Assembly: GCA_000181795.3 (NCBI GenBank)
Contig: CM012954.1
Coordinates: 4,647,077-4,711,076 of the forward strand
Length of the DNA stretch: 64,000 bases
Direction: 5' to 3'
Origin: Trichinella spiralis
Taxonomy: Eukaryota; Nematoda; Enoplea; Trichinellida; Trichinellidae
Below, piece after piece: positions 1-14,000 of the stretch (the first letter of the stretch is position 1; each line of letters opens with the position of its first letter). A program made the translations under genes and the position numbers. The notes beneath the pieces are model-generated. The model had not been told where the DNA came from and ran no database searches. It saw nothing but the letters and a program-made list of their open reading frames with translations.

Positions 1-200
1 ATACCTACCTTCACCCTATAGACTACTCACCTTTCACATTTATACTTACCTTCACCCTATAGACTACTTACCTTCACATTTATACTTACCTTCACCCTAT
101 AGACTACTTACCTTCACATTTATACTTACCTTCTCAATTGTACTTACCTTCACACCTATTCTTACCTGACTATTACCTACCTTTACTATTAGACTACTTA
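1..200. repeat. 40-bp tandem repeat at left edge
   Basis: The motif CACCCTATAGACTACT recurs at about positions 12, 53 and 93, a period of 41 then 40 bp, with CTTCACATTTATACTTACC between copies. The array decays into shorter CTTACC- and TTCATA-rich copies up to about position 200-260. It starts at or before the window edge, so its full length is unknown. It does not look like a telomere repeat, since the unit is too long and mixed. It is a minisatellite-type array with no visible coding role. Confidence 0.85.
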
Positions 201-3200
201 CCCATTTTTCTTCATACTTCATACTTATAATTCATTAGTTCATATTTCATACTCATTCATACTACTTCATACCTAAACTAAAACCTTGAACACTGGTAAC
301 AAACAATTGCAAATGGATATCTGAAAAGCAAAGCTATAAAAACCTGAAAAACTAAAACAACAAAATTTACACTAATTTCATAGTATATAAAAGTACAATG
401 TACATACGTCGACAAACTGAGCGGCATGAACTGGTGGTAGTGCTTTGTGACGACGTATTTATCGACGTGATTAGAACTCTTTGTAAAAGAACCACATGTT
501 CAATAACGCATAGTAACCAAAAAATGGAATTTCATTCATCTAAATCTAAAATTTGATTCTGAAAATATTTGCAAAACAAGTGTGCTAAAAAGTAAATAAT
601 ATTAAACTGATATAAAACAGCCACATTATAAAAAATTGAAGACAAATAACAGTGCATCGTTGTTCCTTAATTACTAAGCAATAATTACTAAGTATACAAA
701 TTTGCAGAAAAATTACTTGTTACATTTGGTTGTCATTCAGGATGCAGTTGCGCGCTAAAACACTCAAACATTCTTAGTCTGTGATAAGCCACATTACAGT
801 GTGACCGCTGTCACTCAAAGTAAACGAAACCTCTACTTACTAATTTGTCATATCACTTTGGTCATATCATGGCAATGATGGCAATTCACACTACCAAATT
901 TGTAGAATATACACGGGCATCAGCGCAATTCGACTGTATTGACAATATCTGCAACTAATACAAATCTTTTTACTTTTACAATAAGGGAAACCACACTGAT
1001 TCCTGTATCATTACTGGGTAACACCATTACGCCGCTTCTAATTTCTAATGACGCAGAGCGCCATCAGTATGAATAGTAAAAATGTTGATGATGTAATCCA
1101 TAACTATAATGGCCAAAAGCTGTACTTACTTATTTTCTGATGCCACATTTAGAACGCATTGATGTAAACTTGATACACCATGTTGGCCAGAGCGACAAGA
1201 ATAAGAAAACGCTTCGATTATGATGACGCCCTCTGCTAAATTCAATAACAAGCAGCATACAGTATCAAATATAAGTAGAATTAGAAATCATTAATAATAG
1301 TAACAGACTATGGAATAATAATAACTCAATTACTGATTTTTGTCATGCATATCCTTCCCAAATGGTAGTTAGGGTTTCCTCCACAGTGCACAAAAAAGAA
1401 GTATAACAAACATCATTGAAAAAGTTCCACTGCATTTGCATAACCCATTGCTATAATATACTGCATCAAATTCATTCTTACTCTGAAGATGAAGTAAACC
1501 AGAAAGCGGAACTGTAGAGACACATGACTGTTCACGGTAGAAACAGAGCAATTGTTAAACTAAAAAAAAGTAATAAATACCACAAAGAAATAAAACATTC
1601 GATTACAAAATTTCTGAAAAGTAAATAAGAGTGTTCTATAAACAGAATATCTATTTTTGTCTGTCATGCATTGTAGTAAATATACATCTACATCTAAAAA
1701 GTTACATTGACCATACATAGTTACCTAGTTAGCATAGTTACCATATTTAATTAGTCTTCAGAATCTGGTTGTTTCACATTCACCACATAAAACAATGTCC
1801 ATTCTGAAAGGAAATTATATCACACAATAAAAAACAAAAAATACCAATTTCTTCTTCAGCATGTGATGTACCTGAAAGTTAGCAATAACAACAATAGAAA
1901 AGAAACCCGTCAGTTTCCATTCACCATATAAGTAACATGCATAGCATGCCACCACCAAACTAACAAATCGAACTTACCAGTTATTCATGGATGGTGTTGA
2001 AGAGCGGAATTATAGTTGACCACGTGCTAAATTGATAGCATTGCAGTGAACTGAATAACCTAATGTAACCGAAGTTCTCTGATTAAATGTATAATACTAA
2101 GTAAATTATGCAAATGACTATTTACTTTGCCTCAGGAAGAACAACCCAATTTTCCATCAGTAATAGCGCAGTAAAATGAACATTATGAGCAACATTATGA
2201 AACGAGACGATGAAATTTATTACGTTTTTATTTACACACTTCCTATTACTACGTAATATTGCATTGTTATGCAAATTTCTTCCCTAAAATTACCTAAAAC
2301 GAAAAGTTATTAACATAAAGCATCGCAAATTACTAAAAATAAACGGAAATGTTATCACTGCGTATTTATGCATGTTGTGTAATTTAGTTGCTTGAAAGTA
2401 CAAGGTGATTCAATAATTTATATTTTATCAATGCTTTTCTTCTAATCAAAATTACATGGATAATTTTAAATAGCTCCCACTGAAAATAGTTGCGAAAATA
2501 AAATACTTTTTCAGATTTATGGAAAATTAAACATTTGTCATGAAATTTTGTAATATGCAGTTTATCTCAGTACAGAAGTCAACAAGTGCGCAGCGTAGAC
2601 ATCATGGTGGTAAGCGGCTGCTCCAGGGGGTATGCCGCTTGACAGCTCATCTCCACATTCGTTTGCGTCTTATGATAATTTATAGCAAGACAGCATACTT
2701 GGTTGAGCACTGCATCAGCGCGCTTCATGCAATGTGAAAAAAAACCCTAATCGCAGAAATTCAGTAACTGAGCGATTCGCAATGAATTCAAGAAACTTAT
2801 GCGGGTGACAATTCTCTATTGCATTTTATGAAAAGAATAAAACAAAAGAATCACGAGTAGCCTGGAATTGGTTATATTGCTAGTCGATAGGAATTATGAG
2901 AAATTAGATTTATATGAGATCAAAACAGTGGAGTGCTCATGAATCAGCTCGAAATAGGGGGTGGGCAGAATTTTCAGTTGAATGCGATTTCTGTTCAGGT
3001 TAGGATTATTACGAGTACAATGATGGGGATCATTAGACAGGAAAGGAGGAGGGGAGAGCATAGCAGGAAGGAATGAGGGAGAAGTTCAGGGATGGAGGAG
3101 GTGGAAGGTGTCAGATACGTTCTTCCACTCAATCTTCACGTATAATATTCAGGCGGTGTTTCATTTATCAATACTGACAACATTGATGGGCGTTGAGTTA

Positions 3201-5404
3201 TTTTCTCAATAACAGAAAATAGGTGCATCTGTATAAGTCAGTGCTATTGGCGGTACAATGACATAATAAAAACTTTAAGGAGTCATTTCAAAAATGACGG
3301 GAACGTTACTGCCATTCTGAAAGTATCAAAGGAGGTAGTATAAAAGTGTTTTCTCTAGCTAACAGCAGCTTTCCTATGTCATGCTGAAACAACCTTGTGC
3401 ACGATTTGAGAAGTGACAAGCATTTAAGGGTGCGATTGTGCGACTGCAGTATCCCGGTGACAGACATTTCCTTTAAACAATTGGGAAAGTATGTTACCTT
3501 ACCAATAAACATTACAGTGGGCAGTAAAGATAATGCGGGAAGGGTTCAGCTGCTATGTCAGAGTACTAATTTAAAAATGGATTTGTATGGACTATTGAAA
3601 ATTACAGCAAAATATACCATTAGTACTATTATATAATGGCTTGGCCGTAATAGTCTCGAATATTAATTGAATATCATTACTGAAGAACAATGCGGTAGTT
3701 TCCATTTAAAAAGACTAAAACCAAACAACTACGAAAAGCTTAAAAAGCGCGCATGTTTAGTGCAGTGTGCCAAGAGAAAGAAAGAAAACATTGTATGAAA
3801 AATAGCAAATATATGAAAATTCATACCTGTCAGAGATGACGTATAAAGCAAACGTAGAGTCATACATTTTGTAACTGATGTTCGTGGTTTCTTCATATTT
3901 TTTGTCGAACAATCACAACGTAATTGTTGCAGTGAAGCATCGAAATGACCAAATAACACAATGCAGTAAGTAATTAGATCGCCCTTCAGCAGCGAACATT
4001 TATACTATAGTGCAGTTCTCTCGATGAACAGAAATTTGTATAATGAAAATTGCTTCCGCATTTGAATGGCACAAAGTGCACGTAGCCTTATGCCAACGGC
4101 ACTGTTTACCATCACATTAGCATAAAGTTAGTCTGCTGACCTAGAAATATATGTATTCTTTGAAAACGTATAACAATGTAATGAGCCAACACCAAAGATT
4201 ATAATAATTGCTGAACAACAACAAAATCCTGAATATGTTACAGATCAAAGCCACTATCTATCACAAATAATATTGTGGCGTAAATTAAAGAAGTATAAAA
4301 TAGTGTCGTCTTACGTTAATGGGGCTGCACTGGCACGATAATAATATGTCGCCATATTCAGAAAAATTCATTCATTAATTTGAAGGAACTGATTGCTTAG
4401 TGAACATTTCAATCAGACTTCTTTGATCAACCACTTTGAAAAGAAGAAAAATGAATGCAAAAAACAGAATGGCAAAACATATAATAATACGAATCGTATG
4501 CAAATTTAAGGTGGTTCATCAAAATGTACATTAATGCTAAGTACAGTACCAAAACAAAAAATTGTATTAGACATAACACGCCTTCACATGTTTGAACTTT
4601 ATATACGAAAAATCTAGAATGACCTGCACAAACCGAACTCATTGCAAAATGCTCTCCATCGAAATACATAAGCATAGTGGTTGCATGCGCTGACAAACAA
4701 AATTTTTAAATGGAATAGAAATGGAAAATATACTTAGAGAGCTCTCTGTGTGGAAAACAATATTTTGCTGATTTGTGGAGCAGAAAACACTGAGAGATTA
4801 ATACTATTCGATATGTATTGCCCACAAAAAAATTCATCGTCACGCAGAATAGCAACTGAAATGTTCGTCGTATTGTACAGTTATACCTAGAAGCCTGAGT
4901 TTAACAGCAAATCGGAATGCCACCATTTTGAAACAGCTCAGCAATGAACTATACATTTATAAGGGAAATTTTTGTTTTGCAAGTCTTTCAAATTTCTGTG
5001 CTTACTAAAATCAAAAAGTACGTAACTACTTAAACATACATGAATTCATCAAAAATACCAAAAGAATTTTTTAATATCAAAGTGTTACCTTGATGCAGTT
5101 TTTTTCATTTTTCGTCTTGTCACGCACCGCTACAATCAATGGAATATCACACAAATGAAATACTGACCACGGATACAGCATTCGCCTTTCAATTATTGGC
5201 GTTATAACCTTGTTATCAGTGATTTGACAATCATCTTTCTGCATATTTTGTCATTTTTAATTATTAATAATATTCCAATGATTTTAATCCAGAAATATAC
5301 TTATAGAAATTTTACTGCTTTCCATAAGTTTAGAAACTGAATTATATTTAACAGGTATACAAGTCGAAATGAACGAAATTAAATTTGCATATAGGCCAAT
5401 TTAC
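201..5404. other. Non-coding stretch, no gene supported
   Basis: About 5.2 kb with only short open frames (under 90 codons), none with recognisable motifs or convincing splice sites. One purine-rich tract lies at about 3040-3110. I saw no tRNA-like A/B box pair. It may hold the 3' UTR of the SDA1 gene at its right end and regulatory DNA, but nothing specific can be supported. Confidence 0.5.
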
Positions 5405-7803
5405 TCAATACATTTTACTCTGCTTAATCAAATATTGCCGTAGTGCTTGTTGTTGTTGCCTGAAGGAACGGTTCTTCCTTTTCAAAGCTGATTTATGCTT
5501 CACCATAGGAAAAGCTTTCAGTTTCGCCACTTGCTTCTTATTACGACCCACGTGAGTTCCCTTTGACTTCTGCTTGGTATACCTGCCCGCATCACGACCC
5601 GCTTCAGCAGAAGCTTTTCTCGCTTGCCGATCCTGTTTCGGCTTTTTCACCAAAAATTCAATATCGGCAAGCTTTGCCGGTCGATTTTTGTGATCAATGC
5701 TTTCAACTGAAATGAAACTTTGCCATCCGATTATGAAATAAATACTTTGCACGTTGCCTTATTAAAATGGAAAGCACAACAAACTTTGTAAATCGGATAA
5801 CTGCTTTTTCTTAGACGGTGGCAGCACTTCTTTTATTGCTTGAGCGGCGGCAATTTTTTCAAAATCGTTGTCACTCAAAATTCTGCTACCAGATACAATT
5901 TCAGCTTTCTTCAATGCAGACAATGCCCCTTCCTCTGTTCCACTTGTATCATCGTCGTTCTCCATATGACAATCATCACTGTCACTATCGCAGGTGTCAC
6001 TGTCCATAATATCGCATGGTTGGTTTTTCATTTTTGCTTAATGAATAAAAAAAATATTTCTGTATATGTATAAAATTAAATAAATAACATTATAATATTG
6101 AAATTGTAAAAAAGGAAAGAAATGAATAAAATATGATAGGTGGAATAGAAAAAAATACTGGTCATAAATGAATTTAAAATGAGAATAAAATTTCATTTAT
6201 GCTTACATTTTGCAGTTTTCTGATCGATAGCGGGGTTGTGGTTCATGTTGCCATGATCGACAAGCAAACATTCAGCTCCTTGAACACAGGTCACAGCATC
6301 GCTTGCTCCGTATGGAGCAGCTAGTCGATGATCGTCTTCGCCACTGTAGTCGTCGTTCACTACGGCAGTTCGCCTACCTCGGTCACGTTTGGCCAAAGCT
6401 TTTGGATTTATGCGCCGAAAAAGATGTATCAAAGATCTGGCACCGACTTGGACATTTTTGTTCTTGTACTTTTTGTATTCGGACAAATCGCGCATCAATT
6501 CGTCGGATATAGCCAGCGGGCAATTGGCCACCACCTCACGGATGGCGTTCAAGCCGACCGCTATAGCTTCGCTGCTGTTTCTGTCGGTGATGAAATTCTG
6601 CGCAATCACACGAACCAAAACACCTATCACGTCCGGCGGCACGAGGTCGTGGGATGCGTGAGCGGCGAATAGTAAAATTTTCGTAATATCCCGCTGCTTG
6701 GGATTGAGGTAGCGGTGCAAGAATGGATAAAAGTTGAGCAACAGCAATCGATGAGTCATAATCAAGCGGCTGATCAGAGCCATACGCAAAAGGCGTACTT
6801 CGAAACGATCGCGGCCAGTGATCAAACGGTGATAAAGCCGTTCGGCAAAATCTTGCGCATCGCGTAGCATCAAAATTGCAGCCGAATTCAAATGATCCGC
6901 ACGAGCAGCTCTGGACTGTTTGGCTCGTCTCTTGCGCAGCTCAGCTTTCGCCTTTTCGATCAATCGAGCTCGCTTTTTCGACTTTTTGCACACACGATTG
7001 GTGAACATCATCTCTTGCAATGCCTTCAGCTTATTATTATTATTATTATTGCTATTCTTGCCTTGGTGAGCAACATTGTCCTCGTCAACGTCGTCGTCAT
7101 CTTCGCTGTCGTCGAAGTTCACATCATTGTAAGTCACATCCGAACCGAGCATGAACATCATCGACGCCACTGCTATTTTCGTCGTACCACTGAAACAGCC
7201 TTCGGCAATGGCGTTGGCCACGTTTTCATTAAACCATATTCGCCTTCTGAACAATTCGGTCAAAATTAGCAGACAAAATCTGGCGACAATGGCGCTTGAA
7301 CGATTCGCTCGTTGCATGAGAATTGCCTGCAAAGTACTGTTCACTTTCGGATCACGACGTTTGGCGTTCAGTCGCTTCACTCTGCTTATCGTGGCCGTGT
7401 ACAAAAAACGCCGCAATGTCTTGTCCCGACACTTCAACAAATCCAAAAATGTATTCACCAAATCTGGCAGTGTCAGCATACGTTTTCCGTGCAGCAAAAG
7501 CAGAGCTTTGCAAATACCCAACCTCAGAGCCGGCTGTACAGTCTGAGCACTGCGAGATATCGTATCCACGAGCTGTTGAGCAAACGAATGAGCAACATCT
7601 TTGTAAAAATGAGCCGAATGACAAAGGAAAAATACAATCTCCAACAGGCGTTCTGATTTCACCTGAGGCTGCATTTCAGCCAACGACAACAAACTCTCGA
7701 AATGACGATACTGTTCAATAAATTCATCCCTGTAAGATGCCGGATCACGAACCAGTTGTTCTTGTAGAATAGACAAATTCTGCCGCATTTTATCACTTGG
7801 CAT
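5405..7803 (-). CDS. SDAD1: SDA1 homologue, 60S ribosome biogenesis factor
   Basis: Three exons (7803-6207, 6036-5785, 5706-5405) join in frame to about 716 residues, close to the size of animal SDAD1. Seen in the sequence: an N-terminal alpha-helical repeat region rich in SDA1-family segments (for example FNFYPFLHRYLNP, TKILLFAAHASHDLVPP, LIHLFRRINPKAL). A lysine/arginine cluster follows an acidic stretch. A basic C-terminal tail ends in a run of glutamines and SKMY. SDA1 is a nucleolar protein needed for 60S subunit maturation and export, and for cell-cycle start in yeast. The two introns are about 78 and 170 nt. The acidic linker (SDSDDCHMENDDD) and the basic C-terminus match the family's usual plan. 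The start ATG at 7803 is the first in frame and matches the family N-terminus (LQ...L..RDPASY). Confidence 0.95.
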
Positions 7804-9082
7804 TGTTCCAACTATTCCACCTAAACTGGAAAGAATTTCTAATTAAAACACAACAAACAAAAATCCGAAAATCTGAAATAATAAAAACCGACCAAGAATT
7901 GAATGGAATTCAGAACTGAAAATTCAAGAGAAATTACAAAAAGAACTAATTACGGTTTGGGCAAACATTAAGATAACAAATCAATCAGTTGTACATGATC
8001 AATCTTCATTCATCAGAATACAATAGGTAGAAAAATATATACAGACTATTAACAGAATGCATAAAATCACAAACAGACATTCCGTTAACTGAAAATTTAG
8101 GTGAACAATAATTTATTTTAAACAATAAGTTAAACTGATATTTAAATTTTTGATCGCAGTGAACTGAACTGGCATTACAAACAAATTACCATGCTAATTT
8201 ATAGAACATCTAGATGCTAGAAGAAGTAGACATTCACTGTGCTAAAAAGTTAACAATATCCATATTTACAGAACTAAATGAATCTGAATCATTATCATTA
8301 ATTTTCAGCATTTTCTAATCGCTAAAACATATAAGTTACCGACACATCAGCATTTATAAAATGAAAGCATTTTTAAATTTTAACTAAACACAAATGAAAC
8401 ATCATTTAATTAATATAAAATAAATAATAAAGAATCACTTACCACTTTCTTAAAAACAAAATACAACGCCAACTCAATAATCGCTGAATGCTTTAGTAAT
8501 ACTGTAAGTCACAGTAGAATAGATTTTCAAGTTAATGCACCAGTAAAAAGTATACATAAGTTGTATTAAATTTTGAAGTGAATACCAAAAATATAAAATA
8601 TTCTTTCAACAGACGTCATTGCATAAAACGCCATGTTCGAAATTGATTAAAATGGATTAATTGTTCAGTTGATTTCGCTGCTGCAGCAAACGCATTCTAG
8701 CTATTGCCTGAATTATAAGAGCTCAATCAGTGTTTACGTCTAGGATAAAAGGAAAGTTTGATTCCAAATTCAAATGTAAAACTGAAAATTTTTTTAACAG
8801 CATTTATCTAGGAATTCGTTTTACTAAATTCTAAAAGGGGAAAACAGAAAAAAAATGCGGCAACACAATGGGTGTGTATTTATGGATATGTATTTGCAAC
8901 CGCTGAAACTGCATCCACACATTTGAGCTGACTACTGGAATTTTCTATCATTTTTAGTGAACATCTTCTTCTGGCTTCAGTTGTCTGTAAGCAAACGATC
9001 TGATCACCTTTACTGCCATACCATACTGTTTAAAGTTCCCATAAATTTATTGCTCTGTTACTGAAGTCCAAAATTGATTATC
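7804..9082. other. Intergenic, nothing specific seen
   Basis: AT-rich spacer between the SDA1 start and the 3' end of the GPCR gene, both on the minus strand. It should contain the SDA1 promoter or 5' UTR and the receptor 3' UTR. I see no exon-like open frame with good splice sites. Confidence 0.5.
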
Positions 9083-11094
9083 TCAGGCGTTCATGATGGC
9101 TGTGCCATTGTTGGACGGTACAAGAGGAAAAAAATCCGCAACGTATCTGTGTCGTTGTTGGCAAGTGATGCAAGTGTTTCTTTTACAACACGTTTGAAGT
9201 GCCTGTCGAATTCTCCAATTGCTAGCATAATATATTGGCAATCGCAACGATGCGTTCAGCACAGTCAACAAACTGACTGTATCTGTAGCGAAAGTGTAAA
9301 ATGCAGGATGGTTATTTAGAAATTCTTTGTTAACGTGTTCCCACAACGTAATAATGACATTCAAAACATTTGTTACCAAATAGCTAGTGACAATAGCAAC
9401 CATCATTTTCCAAGCGCTGCGAGAGCTATGGCGAATGTTTGAATTATTCGAGTCATTGTTTTCCATCTCAATTGCCTTTTTCACAACGCCTCGCCAATTC
9501 GTTATTATCAAATGATTAATCAAAACAAGTGCTAGAAATGGGAAAAATACCTAAAAAAATAAAATATATTAAAATATCTCAAGCAAAGTCGTTGGAAAAT
9601 ATTATAAAAATTGAATTGTAGACGTGAGAAGTGATTACTAACTTCAACAAACAAACAAACAGTAACAAAGTGGTGTTTTTGATTTTTAGCCAATAAAAGT
9701 AATAATAGTAAAAGCAGAGAAACAAACTGAAATAGAAATCATTTAACTTTAATTTAATTTAATTTAATTTGTTACACACTTCAGATGGTATCGATGTGTG
9801 GAAATGAAGCAAAATATTACGTCATGAAAATGTGCAACTTATTGCCATCTGGCCATAGACAAATTACCGATTGAAGCTCAGTGAAGTTTACGAATGAAGA
9901 CAAAAAAAAGAGAAAATAATAGCACCATTACTTGACGCAATAAAAGTTCCCTCAAGCATGGCTAAAAAACGATAAATTTTTTTAAAAAGCTAAAAGTTTC
10001 CTATTACTTTTAAGATAAAAAGTCGTACGTTGCATAATCTGAAATTCATACAACTGCAAATGCAAAGACTAATTTCTGAAAGCAAACCAAGCCAAAGACT
10101 TTAAAAAAATTAAAATAATACTGCTTTGCCTAACTTATTTATTTATTTACTTCACTACTATGCACTACTACTGAAAAACAAAAACCAACTGCAGATTCTG
10201 TAATTTGTGAAACTTTCCAGTAAACTAATAGAAAACGTAAATCAACTTCAATAATTATCAGTCAAAATGCATGCTTCAACGAAAAAGAATATATTCACAT
10301 AAAACACCTTACATGGTATTTAGTGATTTTACAAGCGATTTTTTCCAAATGTGCTTATACAATATTATTTACATTGGATTGAAAATTTTTTCAATTTCCA
10401 TTACCTGAACAATGTGGACAAGCCAAAGTTGATAGACTTTTTGATAAAGTGGATTGCGAGCCATTTCTGTCAGCTGCAATTCAACGGCAGCAAATCCGAT
10501 GCATTCTTGATTGTAGACAAGTTGCAAATCCCACAAGCTGATTATACGAAAAGAGGTACTAAATATGAAAACACCAGCTATAACCCAACAACGTTTTTTT
10601 TGAGTAATTTCTTCGTAAAACATTTTCAAAGGTTTTATCGATGTCACTTCCATATAACGTTCGGCGGAACAAACAACGACCAGATAAGTTGAAGCGACGG
10701 TCAAAATTCGGCTGATCGTGTACAAATATGGCACATATCTTAGCCACAGAAAATACAACCACTCCATTTCACAGTAATCGTACAAAATTTGTACAGGGAA
10801 AACCATAAAATAAGTGACAAGAATGCCGATGTCAGAAACGCACAATGCCGACAAATAGATGAGGTAGGTGCTGCGCAGGGAACGTTTCAGCAGCACGACC
10901 AAAAGCATCAAATTGGTGATCATTCCAAATGAATAGACCACGGAACCGGCGACAACGATCAACCAAAATTTCACTTCCAAAAATTCCATCATCTCGTAAT
11001 TGCACGCACCCGCTTGTGATAAAGTTACCGTTGAACTGTTGGTCTGTGCCAGCATGGTCGTCAAAGTGGAGGACAAATTGTCTGTTCGTTCCAT
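9083..11094 (-). CDS. Orphan class A 7TM receptor, neuropeptide type
   Basis: Two exons (11094-10405 and 9550-9083) join in phase 0 to about 385 residues. Hydrophobic segments match seven helices. TM1 carries N in ITNLMLL, TM2 carries D in LCVSDIG, TM3 ends in SAERY (the E/DRY switch), TM5 has the proline in FFPF, and TM7 ends in LRLPIYYASN. N-glycosylation sequons (NLS, NSS) lie in the short N-terminus. No signal peptide is needed. TM6 lacks the usual CWxP. In TM7 the Asn of NPxxY is replaced by Leu, a form I associate with invertebrate FMRFamide-like or related peptide receptors; that link is from memory. The ligand cannot be read from sequence. The splice site falls at the start of TM5. 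The C-terminal tail has a Cys cluster (QTCCKRNTCITC) suitable for palmitoylation. Confidence 0.88.
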
Positions 11095-14000
11095 CTCATT
11101 TCAGTTCCAACACAACCCGGAATAACAACAAACTTTGTAAAAAATGAAGATATATTTCAGCTTCAATGATTATGCATCATTATTCGTTTCAAGCACATTG
11201 AAACCATCTGCCCGTTATACAATTAATTATCTGAGCAATGCAGAGAACCACAATCTAAAATAAATATCATATTAGTTTGCGCTTTTTTTTATTTTGCTTA
11301 AAATATAATTTATATAAATAACTTAAATAGCATTTATTTATTGAAAAGATTTTACAGTAAACTGAAAAGTTGCTACTATATATAACAACTTTGACTAAAA
11401 ATTAAAAAAATATATACATATACATATATAACTTTGCAAAAGAAGTGGAAGAAGAATAAAAACAAACCTCCGAATGAATTTAAACTGCTTTGATTTAAGT
11501 TTAAATATTAGCCGCTACCAGATGACGCTTTGACAATTATGAGTTCAAATTGTTTGAATAATAGGCGCCAAATTGACGTCGGCTAACCAGCTAATGAAAA
11601 TAAAAACGTCAAATAAAAATTGAACCAAAAAAAAAGTTTTAGCTTTATTTATTTATTTATTTATAAAAGCATTTGAAAGGATAAAAACAGAAGAAAGAAA
11701 AGTGAACATACCAACTTTCTGAAAAGAAATCTGGAATAACAAAAAATGAAAAACAAAAAGTTGAAACTATCAGCTTCAAATAATAATAATAATAACTCCA
11801 AAAAATCATATATAAACAAATGTGAGAGAACATTATCCATAAGATTGGGTTATTTTGCTTAATTGGGTAGCTGATGAAATATCTACACGGTTTCGAATTG
11901 CAACGAAACAATCTCGTAGAAACAACGAAACGGTATGAAAAAATCGAAAACAAATTCACCATCTCTTTCCTCCCGTCTTAATGATGATACATTCGGCTTT
12001 TGTGTGGTAATCGGATAATCGGCGGCTATCTGAGATGAGCATTCCAACTATTATTTCAAATCTTAAACGACAGGCGATCACATTTTCTCATGAAATTGTA
12101 AACTCTCAGTTGACAATCAATGCAAACAAAGCAAACAAGTCAAAATTTCAATTCCCAAGAAAAAAAGTAATAAGCTTTTATATATTTCTGAAATATTCTA
12201 CTAAGAAAAATAAGTTCAAAAACAGCTTCTCCGAAAACTCTCAAATGCACAATAAATTTCCATCAAAGCTGCTCCAACAACATATCTTTCTACTGTGCGC
12301 ATACATCCATATACATATATATATTCACTGCATTTTTATATATTCATACAGAAACGTAATAACAACAAATGTATTATTGGTAGATAATTAAAATGAACCA
12401 TCACTTTTGAAACTGAAAATCAATATTGACGCGTAATTAAAAATTTTATGCTTTATTTTTATTATTCATAATTTCTGCTGAACATAAACTAATTTCGTTC
12501 ATTAAAATTATTTTTCCTAACAATAACAAATAATAATAATAATAATAAATGAATTTCCCATTTATTTATTTTTCCAATAATAAAATTCATTAACAAATAT
12601 TATTTTTTTATATGTAAAAAGATTTTAAGGAAATTAATTCTTTCAATTTGAATTGCAATTCTGCTATTCAATAAAATGAATTTTTTTTGATAAACTACAT
12701 TTAAAATAATCAGAAATTGAAAGAATATTAAATTATAAATAATAAAGTTTAATTGTACCAAATTGAAATTATTTTGATGATATAAATAGTAGTTATACAA
12801 TTAATGAATGATTAAATTTTAATGGGATACAATTTCTAAAATAATTCTTCTTAAGGCTGTTCAATTTAAAAATGAAAGAAAAAAAAGCAATAACAACAAC
12901 AACAAATAATAATAATTTTCATACAAAGTTAGATTTGCAAAACTGAAAATGCCATTTGCATGAATGTTGAAGAAATTTAGCTCAAATGTTGAGATCAATT
13001 CCGCTTAATCGAACGTAAAATTGAACCTTTATTATTTATATTGCGAACAATACAAATTTCACATCATCCATTCGAACTATTAATTAATATGCAATACAGT
13101 TCTGACAAATTAAATTAAAAACCGAATCATAATAATATAAATTAAAAATTGCTACTTTATATTTCACATTGTTTGCTTGTTTATTATTTGTTGGCTGCTT
13201 ATTTGTGCATTAAAAGCTTACGAGCCCCACACAAAGAAATGGAAAATTAATTTTATGGAAATACAGAAAAACAACAACAACAACAACAAATTTAAATTAC
13301 AAAATGCAAAAACAAACTTAACAATAAATAAGCATATTAAAATAAAATTATACTTCTAAGAAATTAATATAATAAGAACAAAAAGATGTTGTTGATCCAA
13401 ATTAGAAACTGTTAGTGTATACATATATATACATATATGAACATTTGTTTATTTATTTATTTATTTACATTTTGCATGATACATTGAGATGATGCTGTAT
13501 GAATTGGCAAGTTTCAATTATTGGATATTTTTAATTAGAAATCATACGAATTATTTTGCTAAGAATTGCTGAAAGCTAATGTGACATAGACTGAAGTAAA
13601 AATTCAGCTCGCAGATAATAATATTGAAATATTAGCAGAATTTGCTTGCTAACATGAAGCGTATAAATGAAGCAATTTAATAATTCAAATTGCAATATGC
13701 AATCAATTTCTTCTACCTGGCCTGCTGAAATGAAAAGCCTCAGGATGGTTTATTTATTCTATACAGAAAGCCGGTCAACTGCAGTTCAAATTGAGTCATC
13801 AATTTCTTCTTTTCCCCCTGTGAAACAATAACACAGCAGAGCAGATAGTTAGTTGGCAACTATTTACTATACGAACAACATCACCGCGTTGTCAGCACTT
13901 TTCATCAATATTTCCCAAACCCCCTGCCCCTGCCCCTTCCCCTCTTACAACCAAAGCTCACCTGCTGCAATCACTGTTGGCAAATCGTAAACAGCCCATT

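Noticed and set aside
1-260. CRISPR-like array or telomere at the left edge
   Set aside because: The spacers are not unique, as the whole 40-bp unit repeats, and the genome is eukaryotic. The unit is far longer than a telomere repeat.
7151-7721. Several plus-strand open frames of 114-132 codons
   Set aside because: They are antisense shadows of the SDA1 coding exon, which has clear homology on the minus strand.
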